A DNA stretch of 64,000 nt from assembly GCA_002307725.1 (NCBI GenBank), contig DBUB01000002.1:519824-583823 (forward strand), read 5' to 3'. Below are positions 1 to 9,237 of the stretch, in pieces. Position 1 is the first letter of the stretch. Every line of letters begins with the position of its first letter. The notes under the pieces are model-generated. The model worked only from the letters and a program-made list of their open reading frames with translations. It searched no databases and was not told the origin of the DNA. The DNA is from Alphaproteobacteria bacterium UBA1301 (lineage in GTDB: Bacteria > Pseudomonadota > Alphaproteobacteria > Micropepsales > Micropepsaceae). The position numbers were made by a program, and so were the translations under genes.

Positions 1-615
1 GGCCGCATCGGCATCCGTCAGATCGACATCGGCCAGTATGTCGCCGCCGGTACTACGGTGGTGACGCTGCAACGGCTCGATCCGATCTATGTCGATTTCT
101 CCATCGCCCAGCAGCAGCTTCCCAATGTGCGGACGGGTGACAGTGTCCAACTCGTCAGCGACACCTTCCCGGGTCGCGTCTTTCCCGGCAAGGTGATCGC
201 GCTTGATCCTAAGGTCGACACCACCACCCGTACGTTGCGCGTGCGGGCCGAGATCGCCAACCCGCAAAAGCTGCTGTTGCCCGGCATGTTCGCCAACGTG
301 ACGATTGACGTCGGCGTGCCGCAACAGCCGCTGACGCTGCCGCAGACCGCGATCACCTATAACACCTATGGCAACATCGTCTTCGTGGTGCAGACGTCCA
401 AGGATGACAAGGGTAAGAACCAGCTCATTTCGCAGCAGCGCTTTGTCAGTACCGGCGAAACACGCGGTGACCAGATCGTCATCCTCAGCGGCATCACGGC
501 GCAAGACGAAGTGGTCAGTGCCGGCGCCAACAAGCTGAAGAACGGTGCCCCGATTTCGGTGAACAACAGCGTCAAGCTGCCCAACGATGCCAATCCGCAT
601 CCGAAAGAACAATAG
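1..615 (+). CDS. RND efflux periplasmic adaptor (membrane fusion protein), 3' part
   Basis: The reading frame is open from the first base, so the gene begins upstream of the window and only about 204 C-terminal residues are present. The visible part has the end of the barrel-sandwich region (GQYVAAGTTVVTL), the beta-barrel with LDPIYVDFSI, and the membrane-proximal segment with the LLLPGMFANVTID motif, as in AcrA/MexE/MdtA adaptors. These lipid-anchored periplasmic proteins join an RND pump to an outer-membrane channel. The pump gene follows after 12 bp, so the two are co-transcribed. No outer-membrane factor gene is seen downstream. Substrate cannot be told from the sequence. Confidence 0.9.
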   Translation, partial: GRIGIRQIDIGQYVAAGTTVVTLQRLDPIYVDFSIAQQQLPNVRTGDSVQLVSDTFPGRVFPGKVIALDPKVDTTTRTLRVRAEIANPQKLLLPGMFANVTIDVGVPQQPLTLPQTAITYNTYGNIVFVVQTSKDDKGKNQLISQQRFVSTGETRGDQIVILSGITAQDEVVSAGANKLKNGAPISVNNSVKLPNDANPHPKEQ

Positions 616-627
616 GCCGACCCTGCC

Positions 628-3600
628 ATGAGCTTTACCGACATCTTCATCCGGCGGCCGGTTCTGGCCATCGTCGTCAGTCTGGTCATCCTGGTGCTGG
701 GGCTGAAGTGCTTCACTTCGATGACGGTGCGCCAATACCCGTTGACCCAAAACGCCGTGGTCACCATCTCGACTTCCTATCCCGGCGCCAGCCCCGAAAC
801 CATTGCCGGCTTTATCACCACGCCGATCGAAAAGGCGGTGGCCCAGGCCAGCGGCATCGACTACATGACGTCGTCGAGTTCGCTCGGCTCTTCCACCATC
901 TACGCCAACCTGCGCCTCAACCAGGACACCTCTAAGTCGCTGGCCGAAATCATCACTCAGGTGAATTCGGTTCGTAACCAGATGCCCTCGGAATCGCAGG
1001 CATCGGTGATCAGCCTGTCGGTGGGCGAGACCTTCGGCTCAGTGATGATTGCCTTCACCTCGAAGGAATTGCCCGCCAATAAGATCAGCGACTATCTGAT
1101 TCGCGTGGTGCAGCCGCAGATCCAGGCGGTGGAGGGTGTGCAGCAGGCCTCGATCATGGGCGAAAAGCGTTTCGCCGTGCGCGTCTGGCTGAAACCCGAG
1201 AAGCTCGCAGCTTACGGCCTGACCGCGCGCGAAGTCTCCTCGGCGCTCACCGCCAACAACTACCTGTCGGCACTTGGCCAGACCAAAGGCCAGATGGTGC
1301 AGTTGAACCTGCTCGCATCGACCAACATGGAGTCGATCGACGAGTTCAAACGTCTGATCGTCAAGCAGTCGGGCAGCGGTTATGTGCACCTGTCGGATAT
1401 TGCGGACGTCGAACTCGGCGCCGAGAGCTACAGCTCCCGGGTGCTGTATGACGGCAAATTCGCCGTGATGATTAGCGTCCAGGTCGCACCAAGCGCCAAC
1501 GTGCTCGATGTGGCCAATCGCGTGCGTGTCCTGCTGCCGCAAATCCAGGCGCAATTGCCGCAAGGGCTGCAGGTCGACGTCGCCTATGACGCCTCCAAGT
1601 ACATCAACAACTCGATCGAGGAAGTTGAATCGACGTTGTTTCAGTCGATTCTGATCGTGGTGCTGGTCATTTTCGCCTTCCTCGGATCTCCGCGCGCTGT
1701 GTTTATTCCGGTGATCACGATTCCACTGTCGCTGATCGGTACCGGCATCTTCATGCTGATGTTCGGTTTCACCATCAACATCCTCACCTTGCTCGCGCTG
1801 GTGCTCGCCATCGGTTTGGTGGTGGACGACGCGATCATTGTGGTTGAGAACGTCAGTCGCCATCTGGAGGAGGGCAAAACGCCGATGGATGCGGCGATCA
1901 TGGGTGCCCGCGAACTTGCCAACCCCATCATCGCTATGACACTGGTCTTGATTGCCGTGTTCGTACCAATCGGCTTCATGGGTGGCCTCACCGGCGCACT
2001 GTTCACCGAATTTGCCTTTACCCTGGTGGGGGCCGTCGTGATCTCGGCGGTCAACGCCTTGACTCTGTCGCCGATGCTGGCGAGCCGCATGTTGCGCTCT
2101 CACCACGACACCAAATCGGCTTGGGAACGGCGCACCGTCACCTATATCGATGAGAAATTCGACTGGCTGCATACCCGTTACCAGCGGATGCTGCATGCGA
2201 CTTTGAACGAACTCGCCGTCGTGGTGATGTTCGCCGTCATCATTCTGTCCAGCATCTACGGCCTGTTCATCTATGCCAAGAGCGAGCTGGCGCCGCAGGA
2301 GGACCAGGGCGTCGTCATCGGCAGCTTTACGCCGTCGCCAACGGCGACGCTTGACCAGAACCTTCTATGGCTGAATCAGGCCTACGGCATCGCCAAGACC
2401 TTCCCGGAAGTGGAGCACGTCTTTCAGGTCGGATCGTCGGGCCAGAACATGACCGGCATGGTGCTGAAGCCGTGGGGCGATCGCTCGAGAACGGCCTCCG
2501 CCATCCAGCAGCCGCTACAGGACAAGTTAGCTGGAATCGCCGGCGTCAAGGGTGCCGCGTTCCAGCCGTCGTCGCTGCCGGGCCCTCGCGGCCTTGGTGT
2601 GCAGTTCGCGGTCTTAACCACTGAGCCGTTCGAAAAGCTCAATGTCGTTGCCCAGCAGATCATGGACGAGGCGCTGAAGTCGGGCTTGTTCATGTTCATG
2701 GACTCCGACCTCAAATACGACCAGCCGCAGGTGACGGTGAATCTGGATCGCGACAAGATCGCCAGTTACGGCCTCACCATGAGCGATGTCGGTGGCGCGA
2801 TGTCGTCGATGCTCGGCGGCGGTTATGTCAACTACTTTAGCCTGTCGGGCCGCGCCTATCAGGTGGTGCCGCAGGTCGAACGCGATGCGCGCCAGAACCC
2901 AAACCAGCTTAGTTCCTATTACATCAAGAATTCGGCGGGTACGACGATTCCACTGGGGGCGGTGGCGACGTTCTCGACCAAAGTCGTGCCGGAATCGCTC
3001 AACCACTTCCAGCAGCAGAATGCAGCCACTATCCAGGGCGTGCCGCGCCCCGGTGTGACAACGGGTGAAGCGCTGGCGAAGCTGCAGGATATCGCCACCA
3101 AAGCGATGCCAGCCGGCTACCACCTCGACTATGGCGGCATGACGCGCCAGCAGGTGCAGGAATCGTCGTCGCTGACCGAGACCTTCTTCTTCGCCCTGAT
3201 CATCATCTTCCTGGTGCTGGCAGCCTTGTTCGAAAGCTTTCGCGATCCCTTGACCATTCTCATCGCGGTGCCGATGTCGATCTTTGGTGCGCTTCTCTTC
3301 ATCACCCTCGGCTTCGGCGGGGCCTCGCTCAATATCTATACCGAAGTCGGCCTCGTCACTCTGATCGGCCTAATCTCCAAGCACGGCATCCTGATCGTGC
3401 GCTTTGCCAACGATTTGCAGGCGCAAGGGCTGCCCAAGCGCCAGGCGATCGAGGAAGCTGCGGCGATCCGCTTGCGCCCGATCCTGATGACCACCGCCGC
3501 CATGGTGCTCGGCGTGATGCCGCTGATCATGGCAAGCGGCGCCGGTGCCGCGGCGCGGTTCAATCTCGGCTTGGTGATCGCGTCCGGTCTGTCGATTGGT

Positions 3601-3693
3601 ACGCTGTTCACCCTGTTCGTGGTGCCGTCGGTCTATCTTCTTATCGGCCAGGACCACAACAAGGGCGTGATCACCGACGAACCGCCGGGCTGA
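628..3693 (+). CDS. RND (HAE1-type) efflux pump inner-membrane transporter
   Basis: This is a full-length 1021-residue resistance-nodulation-division transporter, a proton-driven drug or hydrophobe exporter that works as a trimer in the inner membrane. It starts FTDIFIRRPVLA, the usual RND N-terminus, and has the expected internal duplication: TM1, a large periplasmic loop, a TM block (about 330-560), a second periplasmic loop, and a last TM block (about 850-1010). The proton-relay residues are present: the Asp pair D400-D401 in GLVVDDAIIVVEN and K918 in GLISKHGILIV, matching D407/D408 and K940 of AcrB. It lies 12 bp after the adaptor gene. A bidirectional terminator follows. Sequence resembles MexF/MdtB-like pumps but the substrate is not predictable. 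Confidence 0.93.
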   Translation: MSFTDIFIRRPVLAIVVSLVILVLGLKCFTSMTVRQYPLTQNAVVTISTSYPGASPETIAGFITTPIEKAVAQASGIDYMTSSSSLGSSTIYANLRLNQDTSKSLAEIITQVNSVRNQMPSESQASVISLSVGETFGSVMIAFTSKELPANKISDYLIRVVQPQIQAVEGVQQASIMGEKRFAVRVWLKPEKLAAYGLTAREVSSALTANNYLSALGQTKGQMVQLNLLASTNMESIDEFKRLIVKQSGSGYVHLSDIADVELGAESYSSRVLYDGKFAVMISVQVAPSANVLDVANRVRVLLPQIQAQLPQGLQVDVAYDASKYINNSIEEVESTLFQSILIVVLVIFAFLGSPRAVFIPVITIPLSLIGTGIFMLMFGFTINILTLLALVLAIGLVVDDAIIVVENVSRHLEEGKTPMDAAIMGARELANPIIAMTLVLIAVFVPIGFMGGLTGALFTEFAFTLVGAVVISAVNALTLSPMLASRMLRSHHDTKSAWERRTVTYIDEKFDWLHTRYQRMLHATLNELAVVVMFAVIILSSIYGLFIYAKSELAPQEDQGVVIGSFTPSPTATLDQNLLWLNQAYGIAKTFPEVEHVFQVGSSGQNMTGMVLKPWGDRSRTASAIQQPLQDKLAGIAGVKGAAFQPSSLPGPRGLGVQFAVLTTEPFEKLNVVAQQIMDEALKSGLFMFMDSDLKYDQPQVTVNLDRDKIASYGLTMSDVGGAMSSMLGGGYVNYFSLSGRAYQVVPQVERDARQNPNQLSSYYIKNSAGTTIPLGAVATFSTKVVPESLNHFQQQNAATIQGVPRPGVTTGEALAKLQDIATKAMPAGYHLDYGGMTRQQVQESSSLTETFFFALIIIFLVLAALFESFRDPLTILIAVPMSIFGALLFITLGFGGASLNIYTEVGLVTLIGLISKHGILIVRFANDLQAQGLPKRQAIEEAAAIRLRPILMTTAAMVLGVMPLIMASGAGAAARFNLGLVIASGLSIGTLFTLFVVPSVYLLIGQDHNKGVITDEPPG

Positions 3694-3721
3694 TCCCGCC
3701 GTTCGTCTGGGACTCAAAACG

Positions 3722-3750
3722 AAAGGCCGCCTGGAAAGGGCGGCCTTTTT
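3722..3750. terminator. Bidirectional rho-independent terminator
   Basis: A 10-bp stem (3722-3731 with 3739-3748, core GGCCGCC/GGCGGCC) is followed by a T-run on the plus strand and by TTTCGTTTT on the minus strand. It sits between the convergent RND pump and mannonate dehydratase genes and can serve both. Confidence 0.8.
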
Positions 3751-3786
3751 CGTACGAACCTTAGGGTGAGAGCCGCTTTTCCGCTC

Positions 3787-5001
3787 TCACCAATTCGTCA
3801 TGGCGCCGCCTTGTTCCAGCCGGTTTACCGGCAGGTAGGCGCGTTTGTAGGGATGCTTGGCGGCTTCTTTCTCGTCGATGTCGGCGCCGTGGCCAGGCAC
3901 CTCGCCGGGATGCATGGTGCCATCTTCGAATTGATAGGAAATTTTGAAGATGCTCTCCATCAGCGCCGAATGGGGCATGTGCTCCTGGATACCGAAATTG
4001 TGGATCGCCAGATCGAAGTGGAGCGCGCAGGCCATCGTGATCGGTGACAAATCGGTGGCGCCGTGGAACCCGGTCTTCACATTATAAATGTCAGCGAAGT
4101 GCGCGATCTGGCGCAAATGGGTGATGCCGCCGGTGTGAACGATGGTCGAGCGGATATAGTCGATGAGTTGCTCTTGGATCAGGGTCTTGCAATCCCAGAT
4201 CGAATTGAAAATTTCGCCGATGGCTAGCGGCGTCGTGGTGTGCCGGCGGATCAGGCGGAAGTTCTCCTGGTTGTCGTCGTCGACCGCATCTTCCAGCCAG
4301 AACAGGCGATAAGGCTCGAGGCCCTTGCCCAGCCGCGCCGCTTCGATCGGGGTCAGGCGGTGATGCACGTCGTGCAGCAGGTGAATGTCGTCGCCGAGCG
4401 CCTTGCGGCCGGCCTCGAACAGCTTGGGCGCTGCCCGCAGGTATTTTTCGGTCGACCACAGGTTTTCGGTCGGGATGTCGGCATCGGCCGGCTCATAAGC
4501 TTCCTTGCCGTGCGCGACACCATAGGTCGAAGCCAGGCCCGGGACGCCCGACTGCAGGCGAATCGCCTTGTAACCCAGCGCCTTGTGCTTGAGGGCATCT
4601 TCGATGGTCTCTTCGATGCTGTGGCCGTTGGCGTGGCAATAGACCAGCACGCTATCGCGGCTGGCGCCGCCGAGGAGCTGATACAGCGGCAAACCCGCCA
4701 CCTTGGCCTTGATGTCCCACAGTGCCATGTCGACCGCGGCGATTGCGCTCATGGTCACCGGCCCGCGCCGCCAATAGGCGCCCCGGTAGAAGAACTGCCA
4801 AATATCCTCGATGCGGTGGGCGTCGCGGCCGATCAGGCAAGGGATGAGGTGATCCTCAAGATAGCTCGCCACCGCCAGCTCGCGGCCGTTGAGGGTGGCA
4901 TCGCCGACGCCGTAAACGCCATCTTTGGTCTCGATCTTGAGGGTGACGAAATTGCGCCCCGGGCTTGAAACAATGACGCGTGCGGATTCGATTTTCAGCA
5001 T
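3787..5001 (-). CDS. manD: D-mannonate dehydratase, enolase superfamily (ManD/RspA type)
   Basis: The 404-residue product dehydrates D-mannonate to 2-keto-3-deoxy-D-gluconate, a cytosolic step of glucuronate catabolism. It closely follows the Novosphingobium ManD pattern: PGRNFVTLKIET and YRGAYWRRGPVTM near the N-terminus; metal ligands D211 (LLHDVHH), E237 (WLED) and E263 (IGEIF); catalytic candidates Y160 and H213; and the C-terminal PGHGADIDE. Each residue is offset by one from the characterised enzyme. I chose the ATG at 4999-5001 because it gives the family length (402-404) and has GGAG upstream; an upstream in-frame codon would add 34 unrelated residues. It is divergent from the GPH symporter gene, with two LacI-type operators between. 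Other RspA-like enzymes of this subgroup can be nearly inactive, but the glucuronoxylan context supports real activity. Confidence 0.9.
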   Translation of the reverse strand: MLKIESARVIVSSPGRNFVTLKIETKDGVYGVGDATLNGRELAVASYLEDHLIPCLIGRDAHRIEDIWQFFYRGAYWRRGPVTMSAIAAVDMALWDIKAKVAGLPLYQLLGGASRDSVLVYCHANGHSIEETIEDALKHKALGYKAIRLQSGVPGLASTYGVAHGKEAYEPADADIPTENLWSTEKYLRAAPKLFEAGRKALGDDIHLLHDVHHRLTPIEAARLGKGLEPYRLFWLEDAVDDDNQENFRLIRRHTTTPLAIGEIFNSIWDCKTLIQEQLIDYIRSTIVHTGGITHLRQIAHFADIYNVKTGFHGATDLSPITMACALHFDLAIHNFGIQEHMPHSALMESIFKISYQFEDGTMHPGEVPGHGADIDEKEAAKHPYKRAYLPVNRLEQGGAMTNW

Positions 5002-5088
5002 GGGGCCCTCTCCAAGAATGCAATTATAATAAAACAAAAATGTAGACTGTAACGGCTGGTCTGCGGGGGTGGTCTTGCCCGCCGCGTC

Positions 5089-5102
5089 TGTTACCGGTAC
5101 CA
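5089..5102. promoter_or_regulatory. LacI-family operator candidate A
   Basis: TGTTACCGGTACCA is a 14-bp imperfect palindrome centred on CG (one mismatched pair). It lies in the 349-bp divergent region between manD and the symporter gene, 88 bp upstream of the manD start. It belongs to the set of eight similar sites in the xylan locus. Confidence 0.65.
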
Positions 5103-5212
5103 CTTATCGCCGTATCGATAGCGTAGCTTCCTGGCTTTCTCAACAGCGATGATCGACACGCCGCGCCACCAAGCCGGCCGGAGGTTATGGCGGAGGGGTG
5201 ATAAGGCTGCTA

Positions 5213-5226
5213 TGTTAACGCAACCA
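5213..5226. promoter_or_regulatory. LacI-family operator candidate B
   Basis: TGTTAACGCAACCA matches the shared pattern TGKTAnCGSTAMCA except for two positions. It lies 125 bp upstream of the symporter start. Apart from sites A and B, I see no gene in 5002-5350; an AT-rich stretch at about 5022-5045 could hold the manD promoter. Confidence 0.5.
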
Positions 5227-5350
5227 TGGCAGGGGGTTCGGGGCTCCAAAAGGCGTCCCCGGGATGCCGGCACTTGCAATGCCGGTCGAACGCGCCTGAC
5301 CTGCGCGTAGATAGCTCGGCATCAAGCCGGCACCAGGGAGGAGAGACGAT

Positions 5351-6703
5351 ATGGCCCAGAAACTACCCGTCACCGAGAAGGTTGGTTATGCCCTCGGCGA
5401 CATGGCGGCGAACTTCGTGTTCCAGTTCATGATCGCGCTGCAGCTCGATTTCTATACGCACACCTTCGGCCTCACTCCGGCGCAGGCTGGCACCATGCTG
5501 GGCGTCATCGGCCTGAGCGTTGCGATTCTGAATCCGGTGATGGGTGTGATTGCCGACCGTACCACCTCCAAGTGGGGCAAGTTCCGTCCCTGGATTCTGT
5601 GGAGCGCCGTTCCGTTCGGCGTCATCGGCGTGCTGACGTTCACCACCCCCGACATAAGCCTCGGCGCCAAGCTGATTTATGCTTGGGTGACCTACACCGC
5701 CTTGCGCGTCGTCTACATCATCAACAACGTGCCCTACGCTTCGTTGACCGCGGTGATGACCGACGATCCGGACGAGCGCACCTCGATCTCGTCCTATCGC
5801 CAGATTGCCGCCAATCTCGCCGGCCTGATCATCGCTAGCTTCGTCATTCCGCTGGTCGGTATCCTCGGCCACGGCAACGACGCGCGCGGCTATATGCTGA
5901 CGATGGGTCTGCTCTGCGTTGTTAGCGTGATCTTCTTCTTCATCACCTTCGCGGTCACCAAGGAACGTATCCAGCCCGATCCGCAACAAAAGACCAATGT
6001 CGGTCAGGATCTCGCCGACCTGTTCTCCAACAAGTCCTTCGTGATCCTGTTCCTGGTGACGTTGGCCTATTTCACCGCGATCGTGCTGCGCGGCAACGTC
6101 ATGCTGCCGTACTTCCGTTTCGTCGCCGGCAATGTCGACGTGTTCTCGATCTTCAACTTCTTCGGCCTCGGCGCGCTTCTGATTGGCGTGGCTTTGTCGA
6201 CGCCGGTGTCGAAGGCGGTCGGCAAACGTACCCTGTTCGCCGCTTCGATGGCGCTGACGGGCGTGTTCACGATAGCGCTCTACGTCATTCCGGCATCTAG
6301 CACCAACGTCGTAATTGGCACCGAAGTGCTGCGCCAATTATCGTTCGGCCTTTCGGGTCCGATCCTATGGGCGATGATGGGCGACGTGGCCGACTACGGC
6401 GAATGGAAAACCGGCCGCCGCGCTTCCGGCACCGTTACGGCCGCCGTCGTGTTCGCGCTGTGGGCGGGCCTGGCGCTTGGCGGCGCCATCGCCGGTTGGC
6501 TGCTCGGGGCCTATGGTGTCGAGTCGAACGCCACCGTGCAGACCGCCGTGGCGCAAGGTGGCATTTTGCTCACTGGCAGTGTCTATGCCGGCCTCGTCTT
6601 CCTTATTGCTGCGGTGCTGCTCTTGGCCTATCCGCTGACGGCCGCCAAGAACAAGTCGATTGCCGACGAACTGATCGCCCGCCGCAAGGCGCGCCAGGGC
6701 TGA
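5351..6703 (+). CDS. GPH-family (MelB/XynT-like) sugar:cation symporter
   Basis: The 450-residue, 12-TM inner-membrane protein belongs to the glycoside-pentoside-hexuronide:cation symporters within the MFS. Family marks are the N-terminal EKVGYALGDMAANFVFQ, the loop DRTTSKWGKFRPWILW after TM2, and NVPYASLTAVMTDDPDERT. The ATG at 5351 has AGGAGAG 8 bp upstream. It is the first gene of a unit that continues with the cytosolic GH52 beta-xylosidase, so import of xylo-oligosaccharides (XynT-like) or of aldouronic products is the likely job. LacI-type sites lie upstream. The exact sugar is inferred from neighbours only. Confidence 0.9.
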   Translation: MAQKLPVTEKVGYALGDMAANFVFQFMIALQLDFYTHTFGLTPAQAGTMLGVIGLSVAILNPVMGVIADRTTSKWGKFRPWILWSAVPFGVIGVLTFTTPDISLGAKLIYAWVTYTALRVVYIINNVPYASLTAVMTDDPDERTSISSYRQIAANLAGLIIASFVIPLVGILGHGNDARGYMLTMGLLCVVSVIFFFITFAVTKERIQPDPQQKTNVGQDLADLFSNKSFVILFLVTLAYFTAIVLRGNVMLPYFRFVAGNVDVFSIFNFFGLGALLIGVALSTPVSKAVGKRTLFAASMALTGVFTIALYVIPASSTNVVIGTEVLRQLSFGLSGPILWAMMGDVADYGEWKTGRRASGTVTAAVVFALWAGLALGGAIAGWLLGAYGVESNATVQTAVAQGGILLTGSVYAGLVFLIAAVLLLAYPLTAAKNKSIADELIARRKARQG

Positions 6704-6725
6704 CGCCTGCCGTGTGCATTACGAT

Positions 6726-6753
6726 CCGGCGGGGAGGCAAAACGCCCCGCCGG
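6726..6753 (+). terminator. Intergenic GC-rich hairpin between symporter and GH52 genes
   Basis: A perfect 9-bp stem (CCGGCGGGG at 6726-6734 with 6745-6753) is followed only by TTTCAA. It may be a weak or partial terminator, or an mRNA-stabilising element that sets different levels for the two genes. Confidence 0.5.
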
Positions 6754-6787
6754 TTTCAATCCGACAAAAACAAACACGAGGAACCCC

Positions 6788-9052
6788 ATGACCACTCGCC
6801 CCATGAACGGTCCGATCACATTCAACGCCCAGCATTCTCCGATGGGCGCTTTCATGAGCTTTACCTGCGGCAATCCCGGAACCCGCGGCGGCATCGGTTT
6901 GCAGATCGGCCAGCCGGGCGACCAGGAAGTTTTCATCGGCGTCATCGACGGCGACCGCTATGCCGACGTGCCGCTGAAGTGCCTGCCGTTCTATATCGGC
7001 GCCGCATCGACCGCGATGGAAGCGTTCACGGCGGAATCGGCCGGTCCCTCGGAAGCCAATGTGCGCCCCGATGCGCTGCCGTTCGCCGCAAACGAAATCA
7101 AGCGCTTCTATAGCTGGGCGACTGATACCTGGACCGCGGGCGATCTCAGCTTCACCGTTTATACCCCGTTTGGCGCCATTCCCGATCCGGCCAAAGCTTC
7201 GGAGAAAGAGATGCGCGACGGTTTGCGGCCCGCCGTCGTGGCCCACCTCGTCATCGACAATTCGAAGGGCAAAAAACCCAAGACCGGCATTTTCGCCCTC
7301 AACCACGCCCGTACCGGCCCGCGTATGCTCACCGACGATCTTGGCAAAAACCGCGTCGGCTTCGCTTTCCGCCGCGAAGCGGGGGTGGCTGCAGAAGTGG
7401 TCGACATCACCGGATCGGGTAAGGCCGACAAGCCCGAGGCGTTCGGCTTCATGCGCTGGTCGGCGACCGACGGCATCCGCGAGAAGTACAATCCGGTGCA
7501 TCTCTTGGGCTCGTGCCCGGGTATCGGCTTTGAAGTGCCGGCCGGCAAGATCTACGCGATGGTGCTGGCGATCGGCTCTTATCTCGAAGCCCCCGTCACC
7601 ACCGGCCTCAGCGGCAAGTATCTCTATACGCGCTACTACACCGATCTCACCGACGTTTTGGCTTCGACGCTCGATGCGGCGGGTAAGCTCGTCAAAGCGG
7701 CCGAAAAATTGTCGGCCAAGCTGGAAACGGCACCGCTCTCCGACGACCAGAAGTTCCTCATCAGCCATGCCACCCACAGCTACTACGGTTCGACCCAGCT
7801 TCTGGAAATCGCCAAGAAGCCGTTCTGGGTGGTGAACGAAGGCGAGTATTGCATGATGAACACCCTCGACCTGTCGGTCGATCACGTGTTCTGGGAACTC
7901 GACCGCAATCCGTGGGTGGTGAAAAATCTGCTCGACAATTTCGTCGCGCAATACAGCTACACCGACGAAATCAAGGTCTATACGGACGCCGCCGGGCCAG
8001 TGCACAGCTTCGACCACGATCCCAGCCAGCCGCCGCCGCCGCCGGATGCGGCCCAGCTTTCGCGCCCCTACGACAAGAAGCCGGGCGGCATTTCGTTCTG
8101 CCACGATATGGGCGCCCACAACAATTTCGCGCCCAAGGGCCGTTCGTCCTACGAGCTGGCCAACCTGACTTCGACCTTCAGCTATATGACGGTCGAACAG
8201 CTCTGCAACTGGACGCTGACGGCGGGCTGCTACATGGCCAAGACGCGCGACACGGCGTGGCTCAAGAAGACCAAGAAGGTCGTTGCGGCGGTGCTCGAAA
8301 GCATGATCAACCGCGGCGGCGAGGTCGGCTTTGCCCAATACGATTCGACCAAGACTGCGGGCGGCCAGGAAATCACCACCTACGATAGCCTCGACCACTC
8401 CCTCGCCCAGACGCGCAACAACGTCTACATGGCGGTGAAGAGCTGGGCGGCCTATCGCACCCTGGCGCTGTTGTTCCGCGATCTCGGTGACAAGAAGGCG
8501 GTGGCCAAGAGCCTCGAACTGGCTGAGAAGGTGGCGGGCGTGGTCGCCGATCAAGCGGTCGACGGCGTCTTGCCGGCGATCTTCGAGAAGGACAATCCCG
8601 GCTACGCCTCGCGCATTCTGCCAGCGACCGAGGGTTGCGCTTATCCGCTCTACTATGTGAAGACCGGCTATGCTGGCGTGAAGCTGGACAAGGTGTTCGC
8701 TTCGCCGAGCGAAAAGCGCATGTACGACGCGCTCAAGGAACATACCCGCAAGCTTCTCACCGATCCGGAAAAGCGCAACGTCTTCGCTGACGGCGGCATC
8801 AAGCTTTCGTCTACCTCCAACAATTCGTGGATGAGCAAGATTTCCATCTTCCTGCATGTCACCCGCAAGGTCTTCGGTCTCGATAAAGACCCGGCGGTGG
8901 CGGCGGTGCTGAAAAAGGCCGATGCCGCGCATGTGACCTGGCAAACGGTGGGTAGCGCCTATTGGGCCTGCTGCGACCAGATCGTGTCGGGCGAAGGCAA
9001 GGCCTCGCGCTATTATCCGCGCATCATCACCTCGGCGCTGTGGCTCGACTGA
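6788..9052 (+). CDS. GH52 beta-xylosidase
   Basis: The 754-residue product belongs to glycoside hydrolase family 52, retaining enzymes that release xylose from the non-reducing end of xylo-oligosaccharides. The start NAQHSPMGAFMSFTCG matches the Geobacillus enzymes. The nucleophile region WVVNEGEYCMMNTLDL carries E351/E353, and the acid/base region GGQEITTYDSLDHSL carries D533/D536; the conserved C-terminal STSNNSWMSK and AHVTWQ..YWACCDQI are also present. There is no signal peptide, so the enzyme is cytosolic and acts on imported oligosaccharides. RBS is AACACGAGGAACCCC before the ATG. It follows the symporter by 84 bp. A strong hairpin follows. GH52 is a small family known mostly from Bacillaceae, which makes its presence here notable. 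Confidence 0.93.
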   Translation: MTTRPMNGPITFNAQHSPMGAFMSFTCGNPGTRGGIGLQIGQPGDQEVFIGVIDGDRYADVPLKCLPFYIGAASTAMEAFTAESAGPSEANVRPDALPFAANEIKRFYSWATDTWTAGDLSFTVYTPFGAIPDPAKASEKEMRDGLRPAVVAHLVIDNSKGKKPKTGIFALNHARTGPRMLTDDLGKNRVGFAFRREAGVAAEVVDITGSGKADKPEAFGFMRWSATDGIREKYNPVHLLGSCPGIGFEVPAGKIYAMVLAIGSYLEAPVTTGLSGKYLYTRYYTDLTDVLASTLDAAGKLVKAAEKLSAKLETAPLSDDQKFLISHATHSYYGSTQLLEIAKKPFWVVNEGEYCMMNTLDLSVDHVFWELDRNPWVVKNLLDNFVAQYSYTDEIKVYTDAAGPVHSFDHDPSQPPPPPDAAQLSRPYDKKPGGISFCHDMGAHNNFAPKGRSSYELANLTSTFSYMTVEQLCNWTLTAGCYMAKTRDTAWLKKTKKVVAAVLESMINRGGEVGFAQYDSTKTAGGQEITTYDSLDHSLAQTRNNVYMAVKSWAAYRTLALLFRDLGDKKAVAKSLELAEKVAGVVADQAVDGVLPAIFEKDNPGYASRILPATEGCAYPLYYVKTGYAGVKLDKVFASPSEKRMYDALKEHTRKLLTDPEKRNVFADGGIKLSSTSNNSWMSKISIFLHVTRKVFGLDKDPAVAAVLKKADAAHVTWQTVGSAYWACCDQIVSGEGKASRYYPRIITSALWLD

Positions 9053-9082
9053 TCGCGGATAGCCGGTAAACCGATTGTGAGG

Positions 9083-9108
9083 AACGGCCGGGTCTCTCCC
9101 GGCCGTTT
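9083..9108 (+). terminator. Terminator-like hairpin after GH52
   Basis: A 10-bp perfect stem (AACGGCCGGG at 9083-9092 with 9098-9107) and 5-nt loop is followed by TTTCG. It lies 30 bp past the GH52 stop and probably ends the symporter-GH52 transcript. Confidence 0.65.
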
Positions 9109-9174
9109 CGCTATTGGGGGTTGTGGTCTGGACGGCAAATCGGCCCGGTCCCCGTTGTCGGCTTCCTGCTTCAG

Positions 9175-9188
9175 TGGTACCGCTATCA
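9175..9188. promoter_or_regulatory. LacI-family operator candidate C
   Basis: TGGTACCGCTATCA fits the shared 14-bp pattern with a CG centre. It is 50 bp upstream of the small frame at 9238 and so at the head of the GH10-GH67 gene run. Confidence 0.6.
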
Positions 9189-9237
9189 CAAATAGCCATG
9201 CCGACTGAAGCGCGGCGAATTCCAGGAGAGGTGTGCC

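Noticed and set aside
6719..9199. An 826-codon open frame opposite the GH52 gene
   Set aside because: It is a shadow frame with shadow-type composition, and the plus strand encodes a complete GH52 protein.
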